Shown in pieces: positions 56,833-64,000 of a DNA stretch of 64,000 nt (position 1 is its first letter; every line of letters starts with the position of its first letter). The stretch covers positions 124,001 through 188,000 of the forward strand of contig NZ_JAEULY010000009.1 of assembly GCF_016793595.1 (NCBI RefSeq). Reading direction: 5' to 3'. Origin of the DNA: Phreatobacter sp. Lineage in GTDB: Bacteria; Pseudomonadota; Alphaproteobacteria; Rhizobiales; Phreatobacteraceae. Made by a program: the position numbers and the translations under genes. The notes under the pieces are model-generated. The model had not been told where the DNA came from, ran no database searches, and was given only the letters and a program-made list of their open reading frames with translations.

Positions 56833-57120
56833 TCAGCCGACCTTCGGCGCGGAAGCGGGCGTCGTCTCCGCCGCCGGAGGGGTGGTCGCCTGGGCCGGGG
56901 CCGCGGGCGTCGCGGCCGGCGGCGGAGCCGGCTGATGGTCGATGGTCGTCGCGGGGGCCGCCGGCGTCTCCGGCTTGTCCTCCTCGGCAAGGCCCTTCTT
57001 GAAGGCCTTGATGCCCTTGGCGGCGTCGCCCATGAACTCGGAAATCTTGCCGCGGCCGAACAGCAGCAGCACGACGATCGCAACCAGGATCCAGTGCCAG
57101 GCGCTGAAAGTACCCATCAT
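56833..57120 (-). CDS. tatA: Sec-independent protein translocase TatA
   Basis: A 95-residue protein with membrane helix [20 protein letters not shown], the [12 protein letters not shown] hinge and amphipathic helix, followed by a Pro/Ala tail. TatA oligomers form the pore. Two adjacent ATG codons (57120 and 57117) could start it. The gap to the tatB start is 71 bases; upstream is the ABC ATPase gene on the same strand with 87 bases between. Confidence 0.95.
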   Translation of the reverse strand: MMGTFSAWHWILVAIVVLLLFGRGKISEFMGDAAKGIKAFKKGLAEEDKPETPAAPATTIDHQPAPPPAATPAAPAQATTPPAAETTPASAPKVG

Positions 57121-57207
57121 TCACTCCTCAAGACCTTGAGCGCCACCATCCTCCCGGAACGCTGGCGCATGTATCCGCGGGCCTTGCCCGGCCGTTCGTT
57201 GTGGAAC

Positions 57208-58314
57208 CTAGGCGTCGGGTGAGGCAAAAACAAGAACCTCCGCCGCGTTGACGTCGATCCCGATGTCGCGGCCGGGGATTAAGGTTTCCGCGCCGCGCGC
57301 CCGGGCCGAAACCGGCGTGTCGAGCCCGTTCACCGCGATCTCCAGAAGATCGACCTCGCCGAGGAAACGGCGGGCGACGAGGCGGCCGGGAATGCAGAGC
57401 CCGGCCGGTTTCGGCACGATGGATTGTGGCCGGATGGCAGCCACCGCGGCGGTGCCCTCGGCGAAGCCCGGCGCTGGAAAGCTGCCGAGCGGCGTGACCA
57501 GAAGGCCGCCGGAGACCCTGCCCGGCACTTCGTTGAGATCGGAAAAGAAACGGGCAGCGGCGAGATCGACCGGGCGGCGATAGAGTTCGTCAGCGGTGCC
57601 CGCCTGAACGATCGTGCCCTCGCGCATCAGCACGATGCGGTCGGCCATGCGCATGGCCTCTTCCGGGTCGTGGGTCACCACCATGCAGGTCGCGTGGGTT
57701 TCCCGCATCACGGCGAGCGTTTCCCTGCGGATCGAATCGCGCAGGCGGCTGTCGAGACCGGAAAACGGCTCGTCCATCAGCAGGATGGCAGGTCGCGGCG
57801 CCACGGCACGCGCCAGCGCGACGCGCTGCTGCTCACCGCCGGACAGGGCATGCGGATAGTCGAGCGCCAGATGGGCGAGCCCGACGCGGTCGAGCGCATG
57901 CCGGGCCGCCGCTTCCGCGTCCTGTTTCGGCAGCGAGCGCAGGCCGAACATGACATTGGCGAGATTGGTCAGGTGCGGGAACAGCGCGAAATCCTGGAAG
58001 ACGAGGCCGATGCCGCGCTTCTCCGGCGGCACGAAGACCGAGGGCCCCGCTATCTCCCGGCCGTCCAGCAGCACCCTGCCCGCCGATGGCCGCTCGATGC
58101 CCGAGGCGATCCGCAGTAGCGTCGTCTTGCCGCAGCCGGACGGGCCGAGCAGACAGACGATCTCGCCCGGCTCAACCGTCAGGCTGACGCCGGCCAGCGC
58201 CGGCACGCGGCCGTAGGAATGGCGCACGTCCTCGAAGGCCAGCGAGGCGGCGATGGTGGCGCCGGCCGTGCCGCGCCGGCCCCAGCGCGGGGCGGATTCA
58301 GCGGCAGGCGTCAT
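57208..58314 (-). CDS. ABC transporter ATP-binding protein (iron/spermidine-type), orphan
   Basis: A 368-residue ATPase: Walker A LLGPSGCGKTTLL near residue 56, Q-loop GLVFQDFALFPHL, signature LSGGEQQRVALARAVAP, Walker B ILLMDEPFSGLD and His switch VVTHDPEEA; the last ~110 residues are a TOBE-like regulatory domain, as in FbpC/PotA. It overlaps the scpB stop by four bases (ATGA), so it is coupled to scpB, yet no permease or binding protein lies nearby. Its substrate is unknown, possibly Fe(III) or a polyamine. Confidence 0.88.
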   Translation of the reverse strand: MTPAAESAPRWGRRGTAGATIAASLAFEDVRHSYGRVPALAGVSLTVEPGEIVCLLGPSGCGKTTLLRIASGIERPSAGRVLLDGREIAGPSVFVPPEKRGIGLVFQDFALFPHLTNLANVMFGLRSLPKQDAEAAARHALDRVGLAHLALDYPHALSGGEQQRVALARAVAPRPAILLMDEPFSGLDSRLRDSIRRETLAVMRETHATCMVVTHDPEEAMRMADRIVLMREGTIVQAGTADELYRRPVDLAAARFFSDLNEVPGRVSGGLLVTPLGSFPAPGFAEGTAAVAAIRPQSIVPKPAGLCIPGRLVARRFLGEVDLLEIAVNGLDTPVSARARGAETLIPGRDIGIDVNAAEVLVFASPDA

Positions 58315-59033
58315 GATGCCGGGTCGTCACCGAGCTTCGGCGCCAGCGACAGGTCCAGTTCCGGGCTGTCGTCGGGCTCCTCGTCGTCGCGCAGGCCAGC
58401 GCCGTCGTCGGGCATCGGCACCTTGAAGCCCGGCGGCAGACGGCCGTCGAGCAGGCCAGCGGCCTTGAGGTCGTCGAGGCCCGGCAGGTCGCCAATGGAT
58501 TCGAGGCCGAAATGTTCGAGGAAGGCCTGCGTGGTGCCAAAGGTCACCGGGCGGCCCGGCACCTTGCGGCGGCCGCGGATGCGCAGCCAGCCGGTCTCCA
58601 GCAGGAGATCCAGCGTGCCCTTGGCCACCGTCACCCCCCTCACCTCCTCGATCTCGGCGCGGGTGACCGGCTGGTGATAGGCGACGATGGCCAGCGTCTC
58701 CAGTGCGGCGCGCGACAGCTTGCGCTCCTCGGTCGTCTCCTTGTGCAGGAGAAAGCCAAGATCTTCCGCCGTGCGAAAGGTCCACTTCTCGGCGACGCGT
58801 ACGAGATTGACGCCACGCGGGGCGTAAAAGGCCTGCAGCGTCACCAGCAGCGAACGGAGATCAGCCCCCTTCGGCAGCCGCGCGGCCAGCGCCTCCTCGG
58901 ATACCGGCGCCTCGGCGGCGAAAAGCAGCGCCTCGACGATGCGCAGTTGCTCGACCGGCCCGTCGACGAGCCCCACGGGTTCGCCGAGCGGCGGTCTCAT
59001 GTCCTCATCCGTGCCGGACTGCTCCTCGCTCAT
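58311..59033 (-). CDS. scpB: Segregation and condensation protein B
   Basis: A 240-residue winged-helix kleisin-associated protein. Conserved: VEALLFAAEAPVSEEALAARL, RGVNLVRVAEKWTFRT, LSRAALETLAIVAYHQPVTR, EIEEVRGV. ScpB dimers bind ScpA in the SMC-ScpAB condensin. C-terminal ~50 residues are acidic and disordered. It follows scpA after 12 bases. Confidence 0.93.
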   Translation of the reverse strand: MSEEQSGTDEDMRPPLGEPVGLVDGPVEQLRIVEALLFAAEAPVSEEALAARLPKGADLRSLLVTLQAFYAPRGVNLVRVAEKWTFRTAEDLGFLLHKETTEERKLSRAALETLAIVAYHQPVTRAEIEEVRGVTVAKGTLDLLLETGWLRIRGRRKVPGRPVTFGTTQAFLEHFGLESIGDLPGLDDLKAAGLLDGRLPPGFKVPMPDDGAGLRDDEEPDDSPELDLSLAPKLGDDPAS

Positions 59034-59045
59034 ATGCGGCTTCTA

Positions 59046-59882
59046 TCACGTCCCGGCAGGCGTGGAACCGGGCTCATCGCGGCGCTTGCGCATGTAGAGC
59101 GTCCCGAGCGGGCGATCCTGATGCAGTTCCAGCACCCCTTCGCGCACCAGTTCCAGCGAAGACGCGAAGGACGACGCCAGCACGGTCGCGCGCTTCTCGT
59201 CGCTGACGAGGTAGTCCATCAGGAAATTGTCGAGCGGCGTCCAGTCCATGGTCGCGCCGATCAGCCGTTCCAGGATTTCGCGCGCCTCGCCCAGCGACCA
59301 GACCGTGCGCTTGACCATCTCCACATGCGACAGCGCGCTGCGCTGGCGCTGCTGGGCATAGGCGGTGAGCAGATCGTAAAGCGTCGCATCCCAGCGCTTC
59401 TGGGCGATGGCGATCACCGGCTCCGGCGCGCCGCGCGCGAAGACGTCGCGGCCAAGGCGGTTGCGCATCATCAGTTTCGCCGCCGCATCGCGCATGGCCT
59501 GCAACCGCTGCAGCCGGAACGACAGCATCTCCGCCAGTTCCGAGCCCGAGGGCTCGTCGCCCTTGGCCGGTTCAGGGATCAGCAGGCGCGATTTGAGATA
59601 GGCGAGCCATGCCGCCATCACGAGGTAGTCCGCGGCAAGCTCCAGGCGGAGCTTCCGCGCCTCCTCGATAAAGCCGAGATACTGGTCCGCCAGCGCCAGG
59701 ATCGAGATCTTCGACAGGTCGACCTTCTGCGTCCGGGCGAGGCCCAGAAGCATGTCCAGGGGCCCCTCGAAGCCCTCCAGATCGACAACGAAGGCCGGCT
59801 CCGAAACCGCGCGCTCGGCTACCGCCTCGAAGGGCAGGACGTTGTCGTTGCCGGGTTTGTGCGCCTTCGCCATGGATCTCAT
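59046..59882 (-). CDS. scpA: Segregation and condensation protein A
   Basis: A 278-residue kleisin subunit of the bacterial condensin. Typical: FVVDLEGFEGPLDMLLGLARTQKVDL and ISILALADQYLGFIEEA, then YLVMAAWLAYLKSRLLIPEP. C-terminal winged helix with DNFLMDYLV region fits. Either ATG 59882 or ATG 59873 could start it. It lies downstream of nagZ and upstream of scpB. Confidence 0.93.
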   Translation of the reverse strand: MRSMAKAHKPGNDNVLPFEAVAERAVSEPAFVVDLEGFEGPLDMLLGLARTQKVDLSKISILALADQYLGFIEEARKLRLELAADYLVMAAWLAYLKSRLLIPEPAKGDEPSGSELAEMLSFRLQRLQAMRDAAAKLMMRNRLGRDVFARGAPEPVIAIAQKRWDATLYDLLTAYAQQRQRSALSHVEMVKRTVWSLGEAREILERLIGATMDWTPLDNFLMDYLVSDEKRATVLASSFASSLELVREGVLELHQDRPLGTLYMRKRRDEPGSTPAGT

Positions 59883-59923
59883 CCGCGCCGGATCAACGCC
59901 GGCGGAGGCATGATAGCCGGAAA

Positions 59924-60988
59924 TCAGACGCTGAGCGCGTGGGTCGCGGCGAAGGCTGTGGACGACTGCGCCTGAACCCGTTCAAGGCCGGCGGCGAAGC
60001 GGGCTCTCGCCTCCGCGACATCGAACGGCTCCGGCGCGTGGCGGATGCGGTCCAGTGCGGCCTCGGCCCGCCACGCGGCCTTGCCTGCAAGCTTCGGCGT
60101 CTGCGCCGCCACCGCGATCATCTCCGCCACCGTGCCGTTGCAATGCAGTACGATATCGCAGCCGGCCCGGATCGAGGCTCGCGCGCGTTCGGGCAGCGAC
60201 CCCGCAAGCGCATTCATGGAGAGGTCGTCGGTCATGACGAGGCCGCCATAGCCGATCGCGCCACGGACGATGTCGCGCATCACTGTCCGCGAGGTCGTCG
60301 CCGGCCGGCGCGGATCGATCGCGGAGTAGACGACATGCGCGGTCATCGCGAGCGGCATGTCAGTCAGCGTTCGGAACGGCATGAAATCCCACGCCTCCAA
60401 CTCGTCGCGGCTGGCCGAGACAACCGGCAGGTCCGCGTGGCTGTCGATCACGGCGCGGCCATGCCCCGGAATGTGCTTGATCACCGGCAGCACGCCGCCG
60501 GCCAGCAGCCCCTCCGCCGCGGCACGGCCGAGAAGCGCCACCTGGCCGGGGGAAGCGCCATAGGCACGGTCGCCGATAATGTCATGCGATCCCGGCACCG
60601 GCACATCGAGAACCGGCAGGCAGTCGACCGTGATGCCAAGTTCCTTGAGATCGTGGGACATCAGCCGCGCGCCGAGCCGCGCAAGCTCGCGGGCAGCGAG
60701 CGGGTCGTTGGCCGCAAGGGAGGCATAGACCCGGCTCGCCGGGTATTTCGGCCAGTGCGGCGGCCTAAGACGCTGGACACGCCCGCCCTCCTGATCGATC
60801 AGGACAGGGGCATCGTCGCGGCCGACCACGGCGCGAAACTCGGCCACCAGAGCGCGCACCTGATCCGGATCGACGCAGTTGCGCCGGAACAGGATCAGGC
60901 CCCAGGGATCGGCATCGCGCAGGAAGGCGATCTCGTCGGCTTCCAGCCGGGGACCGGCGCAGCCGACAATCAGAGCATGGACGGCCAT
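59924..60988 (-). CDS. nagZ: Beta-N-acetylhexosaminidase (peptidoglycan recycling)
   Basis: A 354-residue GH3 enzyme removing N-acetylglucosamine from anhydromuropeptides in the cytosol. Signature KHIPGHGRAVIDSHADLP (KH-x-PGHG-x4-DSH) holds the catalytic His-Asp dyad, and MTDDLSMNAL holds the nucleophile Asp. QEGGRVQRLRPPHWPKYP is the substrate region. The start is five bases after the SPOR gene stop, so the two are co-transcribed. Confidence 0.95.
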   Translation of the reverse strand: MAVHALIVGCAGPRLEADEIAFLRDADPWGLILFRRNCVDPDQVRALVAEFRAVVGRDDAPVLIDQEGGRVQRLRPPHWPKYPASRVYASLAANDPLAARELARLGARLMSHDLKELGITVDCLPVLDVPVPGSHDIIGDRAYGASPGQVALLGRAAAEGLLAGGVLPVIKHIPGHGRAVIDSHADLPVVSASRDELEAWDFMPFRTLTDMPLAMTAHVVYSAIDPRRPATTSRTVMRDIVRGAIGYGGLVMTDDLSMNALAGSLPERARASIRAGCDIVLHCNGTVAEMIAVAAQTPKLAGKAAWRAEAALDRIRHAPEPFDVAEARARFAAGLERVQAQSSTAFAATHALSV

Positions 60989-60992
60989 GACG

Positions 60993-62750
60993 TCAGTTGA
61001 GGACGCAGGAGCCGCCCGCCGACTTCAGCCGCTGGCAGAAGCTCTGCGCTTCCTCGCGCGAGAACGGGCCGACGCGCAGGCGGTGCCAGGTGCCGCGTCC
61101 GGCGATCTCGGCCGTGCGGATATTGGCCGACTGGCCCTGCAGCATCGGGTAGCGCCGCTGTGCGCTGGTGAAGGCGCTGCGAGCCTCCGAATCCGACTGA
61201 TGGGAGGAAATCTGGACGAAGGTCGAGCCAGAGGCGGTTGCCGCCGGGCGAACGGTCGCGGTGCGCTGGGGACCGAGATCGACCGGGGTTGCCGATCCGG
61301 TCGTGCGCGGGGCAGCAACCGGGCGGGCCGGCTCCTGCACCGGCTCGGCGCGGGCGACGCGCACGGTCTGGACCGGCCGTGAAGCAGGCGCCGGCGTGGA
61401 GCGCGCCTCGGCGGCGGCAAGGGCGGGCGCACCCGTCACGACGGAGAGCGGCTGCGCGGCTGGCGCGGGAGCCGACCGCGCCTGCGGCGCAGCCGCAGGC
61501 TGGAGAATGCTGCCGTCCGGCCCGACCTGCACGGTGCGGACGCGGCGCGGCTCCTCGCCGGCGCGCGGCGTCGGCACGGGCGCGGCCGCGGGCTGTGTCG
61601 CGACGGATGACGGCGCATAGGCCGGCGCGGCGGCGGGGGCCGGCACCGGCACCGCGCTGACCGTGCGGACCGGCGCCTGGCCGGGATCGGTGACCATGCC
61701 GATCGGGGCCGCCGCCGGAGCGGGAACGAGCGGAATGACGCGGCTCGGGGCCGGCGGCACCTGCACCTGGGCGGCCTGTTCGCGCTGGCTGACCGGGCGC
61801 TCCTCGCGCGACACGATGCGCTCGCCGCCGGGAACACGGTCGGTGACCGGCTTCGGATCCTGCTGGACCGCGACGCGGACCGGTTCGGGATTGGCGCGGA
61901 CGATGCGCGGCTCGCCGCCGGCGGAACCACCACCGGTAACGGCGCGATAGCCAAAGACGGCTCCGCCGCCAAGAACCGCGAGGCCGAGCACGGCCGCGAT
62001 GGCGGTCATGCCGGCGCGGCGGCGGCGCGGCGGAGCATCATGCTCCGCATAGGCGGAATCGTAGGCGGCATGCCCGTCCGGTGCCGCATAGCCGCGGTCG
62101 GAGGCATGATGAGTCGTAGTCTGGCCCTGGGCAGCAGCCTCGCCGGCACCGGGCTTTCCGCCTGACCGGGCCTTCCAGGCGAGCGCGGCAGCGCCGCCGG
62201 CCGCAACGGCGCCAAGCGCCGCGGCCCCGAAACCGAGACGGGAGCGACCCTGCTCCACGGGAGCCTGTTCGCCGCTGTCGCGGAACTCGTCGGCCAGCAG
62301 ACGCTCGAGATCGGCGGTCGTCGCGTCGCGGCCATCCCAATCGCGATAGCTACCGCGCAATTCGTCGGAAGCATCCTCGTCGGAGGTGTGCATGTCGGCG
62401 TCCGGCGCATGCTCCGTGCGCTGGTAAGTCTCAAGCTCGGCCTCGAGATCGTCCCAGTCGATTTCGGCCGTTGCCGGCACATCCGCGCCGCGCAGATTCA
62501 TCGCGGGAATATCGAGTTCGCCCTCGTCAGCCTCATCGGCATAGCGGGACTCGTCGGCCGCCGGCAGATCGTCGCGGGTCCGCGCCACCGACTTCAGAAG
62601 ATCGGCATAGCCCTGATCCTGCCCCATGATGCGCGCCAGTTCGGCAAGCGGATCACCACCGCCGCGACGCGGCTCCAGATCGGCCGCATGCGCATCACGG
62701 TTATAGGCGTCAAAATCTCGGTAGCTACGCAGACTGCTCTCGTTGGCCAT
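60993..62750 (-). CDS. SPOR-domain cell-division/peptidoglycan protein
   Basis: A 585-residue protein: acidic cytoplasmic N-terminus (about 1-235), one membrane helix near residues 245-265 (MTAIAAVLGLAVLGGGAVFGY), a long Pro/Ala/Val-rich periplasmic region, and a C-terminal SPOR domain (about 508-585) with FVQISSHQSDSEARSAF and WHRLRVGPFSREEAQSFCQRLK. SPOR domains bind denuded septal peptidoglycan. The low-complexity linker is common in alphaproteobacteria. It follows argS on the same strand. Confidence 0.9.
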   Translation of the reverse strand: MANESSLRSYRDFDAYNRDAHAADLEPRRGGGDPLAELARIMGQDQGYADLLKSVARTRDDLPAADESRYADEADEGELDIPAMNLRGADVPATAEIDWDDLEAELETYQRTEHAPDADMHTSDEDASDELRGSYRDWDGRDATTADLERLLADEFRDSGEQAPVEQGRSRLGFGAAALGAVAAGGAAALAWKARSGGKPGAGEAAAQGQTTTHHASDRGYAAPDGHAAYDSAYAEHDAPPRRRRAGMTAIAAVLGLAVLGGGAVFGYRAVTGGGSAGGEPRIVRANPEPVRVAVQQDPKPVTDRVPGGERIVSREERPVSQREQAAQVQVPPAPSRVIPLVPAPAAAPIGMVTDPGQAPVRTVSAVPVPAPAAAPAYAPSSVATQPAAAPVPTPRAGEEPRRVRTVQVGPDGSILQPAAAPQARSAPAPAAQPLSVVTGAPALAAAEARSTPAPASRPVQTVRVARAEPVQEPARPVAAPRTTGSATPVDLGPQRTATVRPAATASGSTFVQISSHQSDSEARSAFTSAQRRYPMLQGQSANIRTAEIAGRGTWHRLRVGPFSREEAQSFCQRLKSAGGSCVLN

Positions 62751-62795
62751 GGGCCCCGCCGTCGGTGGGCGCCGCTTCGACTACGCGCGGCGCGA

Positions 62796-64000
62796 TCAAC
62801 GCATCTCTTCGACAGCCTCAACGCCGAGGATAGCAAGACCCGATCTGAGAACGGTCACGATACCCTGGACCAGCGCGAGGCGCGCCGACGACATTTGTCG
62901 ATCATTTTCCATAATGAAGCGTAAATGCGGCGAATCCTTCCCGCGATTCCACTGCGAATGGAAGTCTGACGCAAGCTCATAAAGGTAGAAGGCGACGCGG
63001 TGCGGCTCGTGCGCCTGGGCCGCCGCCTCGATCAGGCGCGGGTATTGCGCGAGGCGCTGGACGATGGCGATTTCGCCGGCGTCGTCGAGCCGATCGAGCG
63101 GTGCCGCGGCCAAGACAGCGGGCGAGAGATCGAGGTCGGGCAGCGCGGCCCGCGCATTGCGCAGGATCGAGCGGCAGCGCGCGTGGGCATACTGGACGTA
63201 GAAGACCGGATTGTCCTTCGACTGCTCCACGACCTTCGCCAGATCGAAGTCCAGCGTCGCGTCGTTCTTGCGGTAGAGCATCATGAAGCGAACCGCGTCG
63301 CGGCCGACCTCGTCCACCACCTCCCGCAGCGTGACGAAATCGCCGGAACGCTTGGACATGCGCACCGGCTCGCCGTTGCGGAACAGGCGGACGAGCTGGA
63401 CCAGCTTCACGTCGAGCGCGGCCGTGCCACCGGAGATCGCCTTCAGCGCGGCCTGCATGCGCTTCACATAGCCGCCATGGTCGGCGCCCCAGACATCGAT
63501 CTGGTCGAGGAAACCGCGGTCGGCCTTGTCCTTGTGATAGGCGATGTCGGAGGCGAAGTAGGTATAGGTGCCGTCCGACTTCATCAGCGGGCGATCGACG
63601 TCGTCGCCGAAGGCGGTCGAGCGGAACAGCGTCTGCTCGCGCTCCTCCCAATCGGCATCGTCGGCGCCCTTCGGCCGCTCCAGCACGCCCTCGTAGATGC
63701 TGCCCTGCGCGCGCAGTGTGTCGATCGAGGCGCGCACCTTGTCGACCGGCGCCTGCAGCGAGCGCTCCGAGAAGAACACGGAATGGCTGACGTTGAGGGC
63801 GGCAAGATCCTTGCGGATTTCCGCCATCATGGCGTCGATCGCCGCATCCCGGCAGATCGGCAGCCACTCCGCCTCCGGGGCGTTGTGGAGGCTCGCGCCA
63901 TATTTCGCCTTCAGCGCCTCACCCACCGGCTTCAGGTAGTCGCCGGGATAAAGCCCCTCCGGGATCGTGATCATCTCGCCCAGCGCTTCGCGGTAGCGCA
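62796..64000 (-). CDS. argS: Arginyl-tRNA synthetase, C-terminal part (5' end outside window)
   Basis: The frame is open to the window edge at 64000, so only the C-terminal ~400 residues are seen. Class I synthetase parts are present: [42 protein letters not shown] with the KMSKS-like MSKRS, and the helical anticodon domain ending in DALB-type [13 protein letters not shown]. It charges tRNA-Arg. Its end is 45 bases before the SPOR gene start. Confidence 0.95.
   Translation of the reverse strand, partial: RYREALGEMITIPEGLYPGDYLKPVGEALKAKYGASLHNAPEAEWLPICRDAAIDAMMAEIRKDLAALNVSHSVFFSERSLQAPVDKVRASIDTLRAQGSIYEGVLERPKGADDADWEEREQTLFRSTAFGDDVDRPLMKSDGTYTYFASDIAYHKDKADRGFLDQIDVWGADHGGYVKRMQAALKAISGGTAALDVKLVQLVRLFRNGEPVRMSKRSGDFVTLREVVDEVGRDAVRFMMLYRKNDATLDFDLAKVVEQSKDNPVFYVQYAHARCRSILRNARAALPDLDLSPAVLAAAPLDRLDDAGEIAIVQRLAQYPRLIEAAAQAHEPHRVAFYLYELASDFHSQWNRGKDSPHLRFIMENDRQMSSARLALVQGIVTVLRSGLAILGVEAVEEMR

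Overview
The window is a GC-rich chromosomal segment from an alphaproteobacterium, almost certainly of the order Hyphomicrobiales (Rhizobiales). The evidence is gene order: an Lrp regulator, trxB and lsrB/vtlR together; ubiK, lgt, midA and pgeF close together; carA beside yqeY; and argS, a SPOR protein, nagZ, scpA, scpB and tatABC on one strand. Proteins resemble those of Bradyrhizobium, Bosea or Phreatobacter-like bacteria; genus cannot be set from sequence reading alone. I saw no rRNA, tRNA, insertion sequence, phage gene or CRISPR array, so this looks like core chromosome with some accessory insertions.

Layout. 1-3.4 kb: end of a polysaccharide locus (glycosyltransferase-like protein, flippase, exported GH10 glycanase). 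3.6-11.4 kb: quinone oxidoreductase, TMEM43-like membrane protein, a MarR plus response-regulator pair divergent from ilvE, csaA-like gene, TetR regulator, proC and a YbjN protein. 11.4-11.9 kb: a gene-free stretch ending in a strong plus-strand terminator. 11.9-21.8 kb: EF-G paralogue, small membrane proteins, PQQ-type sugar dehydrogenase, methyltransferase, SemiSWEET, msrP, secreted small proteins, metallo-hydrolase, RlpA-like protein. 22-30 kb: carA, yqeY, DUF6644-like/DUF6152-like pair, DUF3829 protein, a solitary Flp pilin, greA and carB with an attenuator-like leader. 30-36 kb: an unknown protein, a two-component system, an OpgC acyltransferase coupled to an SGNH hydrolase, and an alpha/beta hydrolase. 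36-41 kb: Lrp, 2OG-Fe(II) oxygenase, trxB, lsrB and three tandem small secreted proteins. 41-47 kb: ubiK, lgt, midA, siderophore-interacting protein, pgeF, prs. 47-53 kb: complete urease operon ureDAJ-DUF1272-ureBCEFG (minus strand). 53-64 kb: pssA, psd, tatC, tatB, tatA, ABC ATPase, scpB, scpA, nagZ, SPOR protein and the 3' part of argS, all minus strand.

Functional themes: cell-envelope work dominates (lipoprotein maturation by Lgt, phospholipid synthesis by PssA and Psd, Tat export serving the twin-arginine GH10 and MsrP, peptidoglycan handling by NagZ, PgeF, RlpA and SPOR, glucan modification by OpgC). Nitrogen and nucleotide metabolism form a second theme (urease, carAB, proC, ilvE, prs). 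Redox defence is a third (trxB, lsrB, msrP). Most of the window is ordinary; the most unusual parts are the carB leader, the two small secreted protein families, the gene-free 11.4-11.9 kb stretch and several enzymes with replaced catalytic residues.
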